From Hydrogenophaga sp. 2FB (GTDB lineage Bacteria; Pseudomonadota; Gammaproteobacteria; Burkholderiales; Burkholderiaceae_C): 64,000 nucleotides of DNA. The notes below the pieces were generated by a model. It did not search any database, was not told where the DNA came from, and saw nothing but the letters and a program-made list of their open reading frames with translations. Every line of letters begins with the position of its first letter. Position 1 is the stretch's first letter. Where the stretch lies: positions 1 through 64,000 of the forward strand of contig NZ_SCML01000014.1 of NCBI RefSeq assembly GCF_005503365.1. Reading direction: 5' to 3'. This document shows positions 34,315 through 45,396 of the stretch, one piece after another. Made by a program: the position numbers and the translations under genes.

Positions 34315-35396
34315 TGGGCCGCATGACTTCGCGCATCGCCATCGTGGGCGCGGGGCCGGTCGGCTGCGCGGCCGCCGCCTTCCTCGTGCAAGCGGGCCAC
34401 GCGCCCGCGCTGTGGTCGCCCACCGGGAGTCGGCTGCGGCGCCACGCAGACCGCGCGAGCTTCGTGTGCACCGGTGCGGTCACCGGCGAGATCGACGTCG
34501 AGTGGTTGGCTTCGCCGGCGCACCTGGCCGATTTCCCGGTGGTGCTGGTGTGCCTGCCGGCGGACGCGTACGCCAGCGTGCTCGGGCCGCTGAACGCCGG
34601 TTGGCGCAGTGACCAACACGTGATCGTGAGCGGCGCCTTGTCGCTCGCGCCGCTGTGGATCGCCGCTGCCGCCCCGGGTGTGCAGGCCACGGGTTGGGGC
34701 ACGACGCTCACCACCACGCATTTCCAGCCGGACGGCAGCCTGCACATCAACCCGCTGCGCGGCCACATCGACATGGCCACCGTGGGACCCATGGAACCCG
34801 CACAGGCACAGCAAGCGTGCGAGCAGTTGTTCGGCGAGCGCTTCGTCGCGGCCGACAACCTGCTCGCGCCCACGCTGGCCAACATCAACCCGATCGCGCA
34901 CGCGGCGGAGGTCATTCCGAACCTGACGCGCATGGAGGCCGGCGAGGCCTGGTCGCTGTTTGGCCACTTCACCGAGGTGGTGAGCCGCATGGCCGAAGCG
35001 CTCGACGTGGAGCGCCGCGCGGTGGCGCAGGGCTTCGGGCTGGCGCTGCCGTCGCTGCGGCAGCATTACGCGCGCTCCTACCATGTGCCGGAAGGGCCGC
35101 TGCACACGATGGCCGCCGCGATCACGCACAACGGCATGAGCCCGAACGGGCCGGCGTCGCTGCAGCACCGCTACGTGCTGGAAGACGCGCCGTTCGGACT
35201 GGCTTTTCTGGAGGCGCTGGGCCGCGCTGCGGGCGTGCGCACGCCGGTGCTGTCGGCCTGCCTCACATTGCTGGCGGTGACCTACGGGCGCGACTTCCGC
35301 GCCGACAACTTCCTGCTCGACGCCTTGGACATCGCCCGCGCCGATGCGGCGGCGTTGCTGGCGCGTTGCGCCGCCTCGGCCAGCGCGGTGAGCTGA
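34314..35396 (+). CDS. Opine/octopine dehydrogenase-like oxidoreductase
   Basis: The 360-residue protein has an N-terminal Rossmann fold (IAIVGAGPVGCAAAAFLVQ) and a C-terminal helical domain with the catalytic-type NPIAHAAEVIPN of octopine/nopaline dehydrogenases. Such enzymes reductively join or split amino acids and keto acids. It starts in the TctC stop (TGATG), implying coupled translation and perhaps shared substrate handling. An alternative ATG lies at 34323. The 3' end overlaps the convergent LysR gene by 115 bases. Confidence 0.75.
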   Translation: MGRMTSRIAIVGAGPVGCAAAAFLVQAGHAPALWSPTGSRLRRHADRASFVCTGAVTGEIDVEWLASPAHLADFPVVLVCLPADAYASVLGPLNAGWRSDQHVIVSGALSLAPLWIAAAAPGVQATGWGTTLTTTHFQPDGSLHINPLRGHIDMATVGPMEPAQAQQACEQLFGERFVAADNLLAPTLANINPIAHAAEVIPNLTRMEAGEAWSLFGHFTEVVSRMAEALDVERRAVAQGFGLALPSLRQHYARSYHVPEGPLHTMAAAITHNGMSPNGPASLQHRYVLEDAPFGLAFLEALGRAAGVRTPVLSACLTLLAVTYGRDFRADNFLLDALDIARADAAALLARCAASASAVS

Positions 35397-36304
35397 GCCG
35401 AGGTGCTGCCGCTGCGCCGGTAGACCATGGCGATCGCCACGGGCGGCGGCAGGTCCTCCATCGGCAACTCCACCAGGCTGCCGCGTGCCAGCCGTTCGGT
35501 CAGCGTGCATTGGGCCGCCAGCGTGAGGCCCAGGTTCTGCTCGGCCAGCGCCAGGTGGCTGATCGCGTTCATGGTTTCGATGTGCGGGATGAGCGCGGGC
35601 AGACCATGCCCGCGCAGCGTGTGCTCCAGCATCATGCGCGAGTTGGTCGGGCGTGGCGGCAGGATCCAGCGTTCCTGCGCCACCTGGGCCCAGCGCAGGG
35701 GTGCGCCCTGGACGCTGCATTGCGCGGCGAGCGCATGCTGGGGCGCGCAGACCACGCGCCACTGCTCCAGCCCGATGTGGTCGATGGTGAAACCCTGCGC
35801 CGACAGGCTGCCCAGCTCCGAGGGCGTATCCATGGTGATCAGCACGTCCACCTCGCCCGCTTCGAGCTGGCGCGCGATGTCGGCCAGCCGTCCTTCAAAG
35901 AGCAGCGCGCCCGGCAACTGGCCCTGGGCTTGCAGCGCGGCCAGGATGCCCGGCAACACTGTCCACACGAGAAACGGCGTCGCGCCGATCTTCAAGCGTT
36001 CCTGCAGGGGCCGCAGGGGCGCGGCCAGCTCGTCGGACAACTGCTCCATCTCGGCCAGCAGCACGCGCCCTCGCTGCACCACCAGGGTGCCTGCCGTGGT
36101 CGGCACCACGCCACGCGGCAGGCGGTGAAAGAGCTGCTGCTCGAACAACGCTTCCACATCCTTCAGGCCCTTGCTGACGGCGGCCGTGGTCATGTGCAGC
36201 CGTTGCGCCGCGGCGCGCATGTTGCCGGTGTCGGCCAGCGTGCCGAGCAACTCCAGCTGGCGAAAGCGCAGGGCGGCCATGAGCCGCTGTGACGGGTTTC
36301 TCAT
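35282..36304 (-). CDS. LysR-family transcriptional regulator
   Basis: The 340-residue protein starts with a LysR helix-turn-helix (LRFRQLELLGTLADTGNMRA then AAVSKGLKDVEALFEQ) and continues with a periplasmic-binding-like effector domain. Start 36304 gives the family N-terminus with a short extension; 36280 is an alternative. Its last 38 codons are antisense to the end of the opine-dehydrogenase-like gene. Convergent rather than divergent placement makes a direct local target uncertain. Confidence 0.88.
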   Translation of the reverse strand: MRNPSQRLMAALRFRQLELLGTLADTGNMRAAAQRLHMTTAAVSKGLKDVEALFEQQLFHRLPRGVVPTTAGTLVVQRGRVLLAEMEQLSDELAAPLRPLQERLKIGATPFLVWTVLPGILAALQAQGQLPGALLFEGRLADIARQLEAGEVDVLITMDTPSELGSLSAQGFTIDHIGLEQWRVVCAPQHALAAQCSVQGAPLRWAQVAQERWILPPRPTNSRMMLEHTLRGHGLPALIPHIETMNAISHLALAEQNLGLTLAAQCTLTERLARGSLVELPMEDLPPPVAIAMVYRRSGSTSAQLTALAEAAQRASNAAASARAMSKASSRKLSARKSRP

Positions 36305-36428
36305 GCGGTGGCTTGCGTCGATGTGTTCAAGTCCGGGCTCATGGGAGTGGGCATCGTACAGGGCGTCATCCTGTGGTCGAATTCCCGCCACATGCCCTCA
36401 GCGCGCGACTCTGAGAAAATGAAGAGCG

Positions 36429-37505
36429 ATGAACACACCGGAAAATCAACAGCCCCCTGGGGCCTATTCACCCTGGCGGGTCAGCGTGGCTCCCATGATG
36501 GACTGGACCGACAGGCATTGCCGCTACCTGCATCGGCTGCTCTCCAGGCGCACGCTGCTCTACACCGAGATGGTCACCACCGGTGCGCTCACGCACGGCA
36601 GCGTGCAGCGCCACCTGCGTTTCAACGCCGAAGAGCACCCCGTGGCGCTGCAGCTGGGCGGCAGCGACCCCACCGAGCTGGCGCAGGCCGCGCGCCTGGG
36701 CGAACAATGGGGTTACGACGAGATCAACCTCAACTGCGGTTGCCCCAGCGACCGCGTGCAGCGCGGCGCGTTCGGCGCCTGCCTGATGGCCGAACCGCAG
36801 ACCGTGGCCGATGGCGTGAAGGCCATGCGCGATGCGGTGTCGATCCCGGTGACGGTGAAGCACCGCGTGGGCATCGACCGCGTGGAGAGCTACGACTTCG
36901 TGCGCGACTTCGTCGGCACCGTGAGCGAGGCCGGGTGCGAGGTGTTCATGGTGCACGCGCGCAATGCCTGGCTGGACGGCCTCTCGCCCAAGGAGAACCG
37001 CGAGATTCCGCCGCTGCGCTACGAACTCGCGCACCGCCTCAAGCTCGACTTTCCGCAACTCACCTTCGGCATCAATGGTGGCTTCACCACCAACGAGCAG
37101 ATCGCCGAGCACCTGCAACACGTGGACGGTGTGATGGTGGGCCGCGAGGCGTACCACAACCCCTGGGTGCTCACGAGCTGGGACGAGGCTTTCTTCGGTG
37201 CAGCGCCGTCCACGCTGACGCGCGAAGCAGTGGAAGAGCAGATGGTGGCGTACATGGAGCGCGCCTTCCTGGAAGACGGCTGTCCCTGGTACGCGATTGC
37301 GCGCCACATGCTGGGCTTGCGCCACGGACTGCGGGGCGCGCGCCGTTGGCGCCAGATCTGGAGCGACCACCGCTTGAAGCCCTTGCCACCGCGCGAAGTT
37401 TGGGCGATGGCGCAGGCACACGCGCAGCCTGAAGGTGAGGGCACCGAGCTCGAAAATCCGCAAGGTTCATTGCGTCAGAACTTTTCTCACGCAACCATCC
37501 TCTGA
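36429..37505 (+). CDS. dusA: tRNA-dihydrouridine(20/20a) synthase
   Basis: The 358-residue TIM-barrel FMN protein shows DusA features: VSVAPMMDWTDRHCRYLHRLL, LYTEMVTTGALTHG, DEINLNCGCPSDRVQRGAFG with the catalytic Cys, and a C-terminal tRNA-binding helical domain. It reduces U20/U20a in the D-loop of tRNAs. The first 15 residues are variable. It is transcribed alone ahead of prkA. Confidence 0.95.
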   Translation: MNTPENQQPPGAYSPWRVSVAPMMDWTDRHCRYLHRLLSRRTLLYTEMVTTGALTHGSVQRHLRFNAEEHPVALQLGGSDPTELAQAARLGEQWGYDEINLNCGCPSDRVQRGAFGACLMAEPQTVADGVKAMRDAVSIPVTVKHRVGIDRVESYDFVRDFVGTVSEAGCEVFMVHARNAWLDGLSPKENREIPPLRYELAHRLKLDFPQLTFGINGGFTTNEQIAEHLQHVDGVMVGREAYHNPWVLTSWDEAFFGAAPSTLTREAVEEQMVAYMERAFLEDGCPWYAIARHMLGLRHGLRGARRWRQIWSDHRLKPLPPREVWAMAQAHAQPEGEGTELENPQGSLRQNFSHATIL

Positions 37506-37645
37506 CGAGCACGTGCGATCCGCACAACGGTCGTGTGCGAGAGGTCGAGCACAAACGGGCCGAACGGCGTATCGTGGAGGCTCATCTCAACAGAGGAGCA
37601 GATGTCGGGCTTGCGTAGCCTGCCACCGCTCCAGAAGGAGGTTGT

Positions 37646-39568
37646 ATGGATGCGGTCCGCCATTTCCTGTCTCGGTATGAGCAGACGCGTGAAGACGAGC
37701 TGTCGATCGAAGAGTACCTGGAGGCTTGCAAGCGGGACCCTCTGGTCTACGCCACGGCAGCCGAGCGCATGCTGGTGGCGATCGGTGAGCCGGAGCTGCT
37801 GGACACCCGCCACGATCAGCGTCTCTCACGCATTTTCGGCAACAAGGTCATCAAGATCTACCCGGCGTTCCGGGATTTCTACGGGCTTGAGGAGCCGATC
37901 GAGCAGGTCGTGTCCTATTTCCGGCACGGTGCCCAGGGGCTGGAGGAGAAGAAGCAGATCCTCTATCTGCTCGGTCCGGTGGGCGGTGGCAAGTCGTCGA
38001 TCGCCGAGCGCCTCAAGCATCTCATGCAGGGTGTGCCGTTCTATGCGCTGAAGGACTCGCCGGTCAACGAATCGCCGCTGGGCCTGTTCAACCCGGTGGA
38101 AGATGGCGAGGTGCTCCAGTCGCAGTACGGCATCGCGCCGCGTTACCTGGAGCGCGTGATGTCGCCCTGGGCCGTCAAGCGGCTGGACGAGTATGGTGGC
38201 GACATCCGCCGCTTCCGCGTTGTCAAGCGTTACCCCTCGGTCTTGCGGCAGTGCGCCATTGCCAAGACCGAGCCGGGCGACGAGAACAACCAGGACATTT
38301 CGTCGCTGGTGGGCAAGATCGATATTCGCAGGCTCGACACGTTTGCGCAAGACGACCCGGACGCCTACAGTTATTCGGGCGGGTTGTGCCTGGCCAACCA
38401 GGGCCTGCTGGAGTTCGTTGAAATGTTCAAGGCGCCCATCAAGGTGTTGCACCCCTTGCTCACGGCGACCCAGGAGGGCAACTTCAAGGGCACGGAGGGT
38501 TTCGGCGCGATACCGTTCGACGGCATCGTCATGGCGCACTCCAACGAGAGCGAGTGGAAAGCCTTTCGCAACAACAAGAACAACGAGGCGTTCCTGGACC
38601 GCATCTATATCGTCAAGGTGCCCTATTGCCTGCGGGTGTCCGAGGAAATCCGGATCTACGAAAAGCTGATCCGCAACTCGTCGCTGGCGCAGGCCATCTG
38701 CGCGCCCGGTACGCTGAAAATGCTGGCGCAGTTTGCGGTGTACACGCGCCTGAAGGAGCCGGAGAATTCCAGCATCTTCAGCAAGCTCCAGGTGTACGAC
38801 GGCGAAAACCTCAAGGACACCGATCCGAAGGCCAAGAGCTACCAGGAGTACCGCGACTATGCCGGCGTGGACGAAGGCATGAGCGGCATTTCCACCCGCT
38901 TTGCCTTCAAGATCCTTTCCCGGGTGTTCAACTTTGACAGCACCGAGGTCGCGGCCAACCCGGTGCACCTGATGTACGTGCTGGAACAACAGATCGAGCG
39001 CGAGCAGTTCGCCGCCGAGCTGGAGCAGAAGTACCTGGCCTTCATCAAGGAAACGCTGGCGGTGCGCTATGCCGAGTTCATCGGCAAGGAAATTCAGACC
39101 GCGTACCTGGAGTCGTATTCCGAGTATGGCCAGAACATCTTCGACCGCTACGTGACCTATGCGGACTTCTGGATCCAGGACCAGGAGTACCGCGACACCG
39201 ACACCGGCGAGATCTTCGACCGGTCGTCTCTCAACGCCGAACTGGAGAAGATCGAAAAGCCCGCGGGCATCAGCAACCCGAAGGATTTCCGCAACGAGAT
39301 CGTCAATTTCGTGTTGCGCGCGCGGGCCAACAACGCGGGCAAGAACCCGGCGTGGACGAGCTACGAGAAGCTGCGCGCCGTGATCGAGAAGAAGATGTTC
39401 TCCAACACCGAGGACCTGCTGCCGGTGATCTCCTTCAATGCCAAGGCCAGCGCCGACGAGCAGAAAAAGCACGAGGACTTCGTCAACCGCATGGTGGACA
39501 AAGGCTACACCACACGCCAGGTTCGCCTGCTGTGCGACTGGTACCTGCGCGTTCGAAAGAGTTCTTGA
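37646..39568 (+). CDS. prkA: PrkA family serine protein kinase
   Basis: The 640-residue protein has an AAA+ ATPase part with a P-loop (LLGPVGGGKSSIAERL, about residues 107-122) and a C-terminal kinase-like region, the PrkA/YeaG family layout at the usual length. YeaG in E. coli is linked to starvation and nitrogen stress. AAGGAGG 4 bases upstream sets the start. The next two genes are a DUF444 protein and SpoVR, the conserved trio seen with this kinase. Confidence 0.93.
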   Translation: MDAVRHFLSRYEQTREDELSIEEYLEACKRDPLVYATAAERMLVAIGEPELLDTRHDQRLSRIFGNKVIKIYPAFRDFYGLEEPIEQVVSYFRHGAQGLEEKKQILYLLGPVGGGKSSIAERLKHLMQGVPFYALKDSPVNESPLGLFNPVEDGEVLQSQYGIAPRYLERVMSPWAVKRLDEYGGDIRRFRVVKRYPSVLRQCAIAKTEPGDENNQDISSLVGKIDIRRLDTFAQDDPDAYSYSGGLCLANQGLLEFVEMFKAPIKVLHPLLTATQEGNFKGTEGFGAIPFDGIVMAHSNESEWKAFRNNKNNEAFLDRIYIVKVPYCLRVSEEIRIYEKLIRNSSLAQAICAPGTLKMLAQFAVYTRLKEPENSSIFSKLQVYDGENLKDTDPKAKSYQEYRDYAGVDEGMSGISTRFAFKILSRVFNFDSTEVAANPVHLMYVLEQQIEREQFAAELEQKYLAFIKETLAVRYAEFIGKEIQTAYLESYSEYGQNIFDRYVTYADFWIQDQEYRDTDTGEIFDRSSLNAELEKIEKPAGISNPKDFRNEIVNFVLRARANNAGKNPAWTSYEKLRAVIEKKMFSNTEDLLPVISFNAKASADEQKKHEDFVNRMVDKGYTTRQVRLLCDWYLRVRKSS

Positions 39569-39611
39569 GCGCCTGCGTCGGCGCCACCTGACATCCACAA
39601 GGCAGGGCATC

Positions 39612-40886
39612 ATGCTGCAGCAGATCGTTGATCGCCGTCTTTCGGGAAAGAACAAGTCGATCGGCAACCGGGAGCGTTTCCTTCGCCGCTACCGTGAGCA
39701 GATCCGCGATGCGGTGCGCAAGGCGGTCTCGGGGCGCAGCATCCGCGATATCGAGCAGAGCGAAGACATCACGCTGCCTCGGCACGATGTGTCGGAGCCC
39801 GTCTTCGGGCATGGCCAGGGCGGCGTGCGGGAGTCGGTGCATCCCGGCAACCGCGAGTACGTGCAGGGAGACCGCATTTCACGGCCCCGGGGCGGCGGTG
39901 GTGGCGGCGGCACGGGAAACAATGGCAGCCCGGATGGCAGCGGCGAAGATGACTTCGTCTTCCGCATCACGCGCGAGGAATTCATGCAGGTCTTTTTCGA
40001 CGACCTGGCCCTGCCGCACCTGGTGCGCACGCAACTGCTTCCCGACGCGCCGGAGTGGCGAACACAGCGCACGGGCTTCGTTTCTTCGGGCAACCCGGCC
40101 AGCCTGCACATCGTGCGATCGCTGCGCACCGCGCTCGGTCGGCGCATTGCCATGGGGGGCGAGCCGCACCGGCAACTCCGTGCGTTGCAGGAGGAACTGG
40201 TGCACGCCGAGCGCAGCGCGGACACGCCGCGCACGGTGCTTCGAGCGCTGCAGGAGCGCGTCGAGGCACTGAAGCGCAAGGTGCGCCGCATTCCCTTCCT
40301 CGATCCGCTGGACCTGCGTTTCCGCAACCGGGTGCGCGTTCCGCTGCCCACCTCCAAGGCGGTGATGTTCTGCCTGATGGACGTGTCGGGTTCGATGGAC
40401 GAGGCGCGAAAGGACATCGCCAAGCGGTTCTTCATCCTGCTCTACCTGTTCCTGATGCGGCACTACGAGAAGACCGATGTCATCTTCATCCGCCACCATA
40501 CGCAGGCCGCCGAGGTGAGCGAGACGGAGTTCTTCGAGGCCACGGAGAGCGGGGGCACCGTGGTGTCCAGCGCGCTCACGCTGATGCACGAAATCATCGA
40601 GGCCCGCTACCCGAGCAGCGACTGGAACATCTACGGCGCCCAGGCCTCGGACGGCGAGAACTGGTACGACGATTCGGCGCGGTGCGCTGAACTGCTGACC
40701 GACAAGCTGTTGCCGCTGGTGCGCTACTTCGCCTACGTGCAGGTGGCCGGCGAGGAGCAGAGCCTCTGGGAGGAATACGCCCAGGTCAAGGAGACGGAGC
40801 CGAAGCTCGCGATGAGCAGGATCACCAACGCCTCGGACATCTACCTGGTGTTTCGCGAGCTGTTCGCGAAGACGGGAGCCTCATGA
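39612..40886 (+). CDS. YeaH/YhbH family protein (DUF444)
   Basis: The 424-residue protein has the DUF444 layout. A basic N-terminus (RRLSGKNKSIGNRERFLRRY) precedes a Gly-rich linker (about 95-115). A von Willebrand A-like domain with a MIDAS-like DVSGSMDEARK (about residue 257) begins the C-terminal half. It is encoded between prkA and spoVR and overlaps spoVR by 4 bases, so the three act together, probably as a kinase-dependent stress module. Confidence 0.92.
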   Translation: MLQQIVDRRLSGKNKSIGNRERFLRRYREQIRDAVRKAVSGRSIRDIEQSEDITLPRHDVSEPVFGHGQGGVRESVHPGNREYVQGDRISRPRGGGGGGGTGNNGSPDGSGEDDFVFRITREEFMQVFFDDLALPHLVRTQLLPDAPEWRTQRTGFVSSGNPASLHIVRSLRTALGRRIAMGGEPHRQLRALQEELVHAERSADTPRTVLRALQERVEALKRKVRRIPFLDPLDLRFRNRVRVPLPTSKAVMFCLMDVSGSMDEARKDIAKRFFILLYLFLMRHYEKTDVIFIRHHTQAAEVSETEFFEATESGGTVVSSALTLMHEIIEARYPSSDWNIYGAQASDGENWYDDSARCAELLTDKLLPLVRYFAYVQVAGEEQSLWEEYAQVKETEPKLAMSRITNASDIYLVFRELFAKTGAS

Positions 40887-42439
40887 ACCGCGACGATGCC
40901 AACCCGGTCGCGGCCCGCGGGAGCGAACCCCGTTCGCCACGCGGGCCGCTGTTGCCTTGCCCCTCGGACTGGACCTTTGAACTGATCGAGACATACCACG
41001 CGGAGATCGCCCGTGTGGCCCAAGATTTCGGCCTGGACACGTATCCGGTGCAACTGGAGGTGATCACGGCCGAGCAGATGATCGCCGCGTATGCCTCGGC
41101 CGGCATGCCGGTGAGCTACCGGCACTGGTCGTTCGGCAAGCAGTTCATTGCCGTGGAGAAAAACTACCGGCGTGGCCAGATGGGACTGGCGTACGAGATC
41201 GTGATCAATTCCGACCCCTGCATCGCCTATCTGATGGAGGAGAACACGCTGACGATGCAGGCGCTGGTGATGGCGCACGCGTGTTATGGACACAACTCGT
41301 TCTTCAAGGGCAACTACCTGTTTCGCATGTGGACCGATGCCGAGTCCATCGTCGACTACCTGGTCTATGCGCGCAACTTCGTGGCCGAGTGCGAGGAATT
41401 GCATGGCATGCAGGCGGTCGAGGAGTTGCTGGATTCGTGTCATGCCTTGATGGGGCAGGGCGTGGACCGTTACCGCCGTTCGCAGAAGCCGTCGCTGGCG
41501 GAAGAGGAGGTCCGTCGCAAGGAGCGCGAAGCGTACCTCCAGCAGCAGGTCAATGACCTGTGGCGCACCCTGCCCCGCTCGAGCGACCCGCCCGCGGAGA
41601 AGAGCAACCGCCGTTTTCCACCCGAGCCAGAGGAAAACCTGCTGTACTTCATCGAAAAGCATGCCCCCTTGCTGGAGCCCTGGCAGCGTGAAGTGGTGCG
41701 CATCGTGCGCAAGGTGGCGCAGTATTTCTACCCGCAGCGCCAGACCCAGGTCATGAACGAGGGCTGGGCCTGTTTCTGGCACCACACGCTGCTCAACACG
41801 CTGTACGACCAGGGGCGGCTGAGCGATGGGTTCATGATCGAGTTCCTGCGCTCGCACACCAACGTGGTCTTCCAGCCGCCGGTGACGCACCCCGGCTACA
41901 ACGGCATCAACCCCTATGCGCTGGGCTTTGCCATGTTCACCGATCTCAAGCGCATTTGCGAGGCGCCCACACCGGAGGACCGGCAGTGGTTTCCCGACAT
42001 CGCCGGTTCTCCCTGGCTCAAGACGGTCGATCACGCGATGCGGCACTACCGCGACGAAAGCTTCATCGGGCAGTTCCTCTCACCCCGTCTGATCCGCGAC
42101 ATGCGGCTGTTCGACGTTGTGGACGATGCGCAGAAGGCGGAACTGGAGGTCGCCGCGATCCACGACGAAGCCGGCTACCGGCGGGTGCGCGATGCGCTGT
42201 CGCGCCAACACGACCTCAACGAGCGTGAACCCAACATCCAGGTCTGGAGCGTGGACGTCCGGGGCGACCGCTCTCTGACCCTGCGGCACACCCGCCAGCA
42301 CGGCAGGCCGTTGAACGACGAGGCCACGGAGGTGCTCAAGCACGTCGCGCGCCTCTGGGGGTTCAAGGTGCGGCTGGAGAGTGTCGACCGCCACGGCAAG
42401 GCGGTGCAGCAGTGGGAGGCGGAGCCGCCGCGCCATTGA
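40883..42439 (+). CDS. SpoVR family protein
   Basis: The 518-residue protein matches SpoVR/YcgB, with YHAEIARVAQDFGLDTYPVQ, NEGWACFWHHTLL and VTHPGYNGINPYALGFAMF. B. subtilis SpoVR affects spore cortex formation, but in Proteobacteria its role is unclear. The ATG overlaps the DUF444 stop (ATGA). It ends the trio and is followed by a hairpin. Confidence 0.93.
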   Translation: MNRDDANPVAARGSEPRSPRGPLLPCPSDWTFELIETYHAEIARVAQDFGLDTYPVQLEVITAEQMIAAYASAGMPVSYRHWSFGKQFIAVEKNYRRGQMGLAYEIVINSDPCIAYLMEENTLTMQALVMAHACYGHNSFFKGNYLFRMWTDAESIVDYLVYARNFVAECEELHGMQAVEELLDSCHALMGQGVDRYRRSQKPSLAEEEVRRKEREAYLQQQVNDLWRTLPRSSDPPAEKSNRRFPPEPEENLLYFIEKHAPLLEPWQREVVRIVRKVAQYFYPQRQTQVMNEGWACFWHHTLLNTLYDQGRLSDGFMIEFLRSHTNVVFQPPVTHPGYNGINPYALGFAMFTDLKRICEAPTPEDRQWFPDIAGSPWLKTVDHAMRHYRDESFIGQFLSPRLIRDMRLFDVVDDAQKAELEVAAIHDEAGYRRVRDALSRQHDLNEREPNIQVWSVDVRGDRSLTLRHTRQHGRPLNDEATEVLKHVARLWGFKVRLESVDRHGKAVQQWEAEPPRH

Positions 42440-42443
42440 GCGC

Positions 42444-42463
42444 GGCACTCCTGCAGGGGTGCC
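42444..42463. terminator. GC-rich hairpin between convergent SpoVR and GntR genes
   Basis: GGCACTCC-TGCA-GGGGTGCC forms an 8-base stem (one T.G pair) 4 bases after the SpoVR stop. It lacks a T-run but could end both converging transcripts. Confidence 0.4.
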
Positions 42464-42472
42464 AGGGCCGGA

Positions 42473-43108
42473 TCAGGCCGCGGCTTCGAGCCCGCTCTGG
42501 AAGTGCTCCTGCATGCGCTGCACCGTGAGCGCGGGGTTGCGCTGAACGAGGGCGGCGACGATGGCGCGGTGTTCCGCCAGCGACTCTTCAACGCGACCAC
42601 TCTTGAGCAGCGAGTTGTGCCGGTTGAGCTTCATCACCTTGCGCAGGTCGGCCACCATCTGCTCGCGCCAGCGGTTGCGCGCGAGTTCGAGCACGCGCAT
42701 GTGGAATTGCTCGTTCAACGCGAAGAAGCGGTCGCGGTCGGCCACGGCTGCTTCCAGCTCGTTGTGCAGCGCCTGCAGACTGGCCAGTTCCTCGTCGCTC
42801 GCGCGCTCGGCCACCACGCCGGCCGCGTCCGATTCGAGCAAGGAGAGCAGGTGGTAGACATCGGCCAGGTCTTTCTCGGACACTTCGGTGACGTAGGCGC
42901 CGCGCCGCATCTTCATCGTCACCAGGCCTTCGGCGGCCAGCACCTTGAGGGCTTCGCGCAGAGGCGTGCGGCTGATGCCGTATTCCTCGGCGATCTTGAG
43001 TTCGTCGATCCAGCTGCCGGGTTCGAGTTCGCGCCGGAAGATGCGCTGGCGCAGCAGCTCTGCAACTTCTTCATAGAGGGCGCGGGGCGCGAGCGACAAG
43101 GCGGGCAT
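42473..43108 (-). CDS. GntR-family regulator, FCD type, next to the propionate module
   Basis: The 211-residue protein has a GntR winged helix (YEEVAELLRQRIFRRELEPG then ISRTPLREALKVLAAEGLV) and an FCD domain with His-containing helices (FALNEQFHMRVLEL). It is divergent from methylmalonyl-CoA mutase with 131 bases between starts. The AT-rich region there (43165-43205) carries a short dyad ATGAATCAT. It probably controls the propionyl-CoA operon. Confidence 0.88.
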   Translation of the reverse strand: MPALSLAPRALYEEVAELLRQRIFRRELEPGSWIDELKIAEEYGISRTPLREALKVLAAEGLVTMKMRRGAYVTEVSEKDLADVYHLLSLLESDAAGVVAERASDEELASLQALHNELEAAVADRDRFFALNEQFHMRVLELARNRWREQMVADLRKVMKLNRHNSLLKSGRVEESLAEHRAIVAALVQRNPALTVQRMQEHFQSGLEAAA

Positions 43109-43164
43109 GGATGTGAGAGGGAATGTCCGTGGGGGAAGCGACAGGGCCGGATTGTACGGCCGCA

Positions 43165-43205
43165 GGAATATTCTGCATCAATAATTATGAATCATGTAAA
43201 CTCTG
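43165..43205. promoter_or_regulatory. AT-rich regulatory region between GntR and mutase genes
   Basis: The stretch is strikingly AT-rich against the GC-rich background and contains the dyad ATGAATCAT plus an AATAATTAT core. It is the only gap between divergent starts here, so it must carry both promoters. I could not define a confident -35/-10 pair. Confidence 0.4.
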
Positions 43206-43239
43206 AGCGCTTTTGAATCCCGCCAACCGAGTCTTAGCC

Positions 43240-45392
<2,153 letters not shown>

Positions 45393-45396
<4 letters not shown>

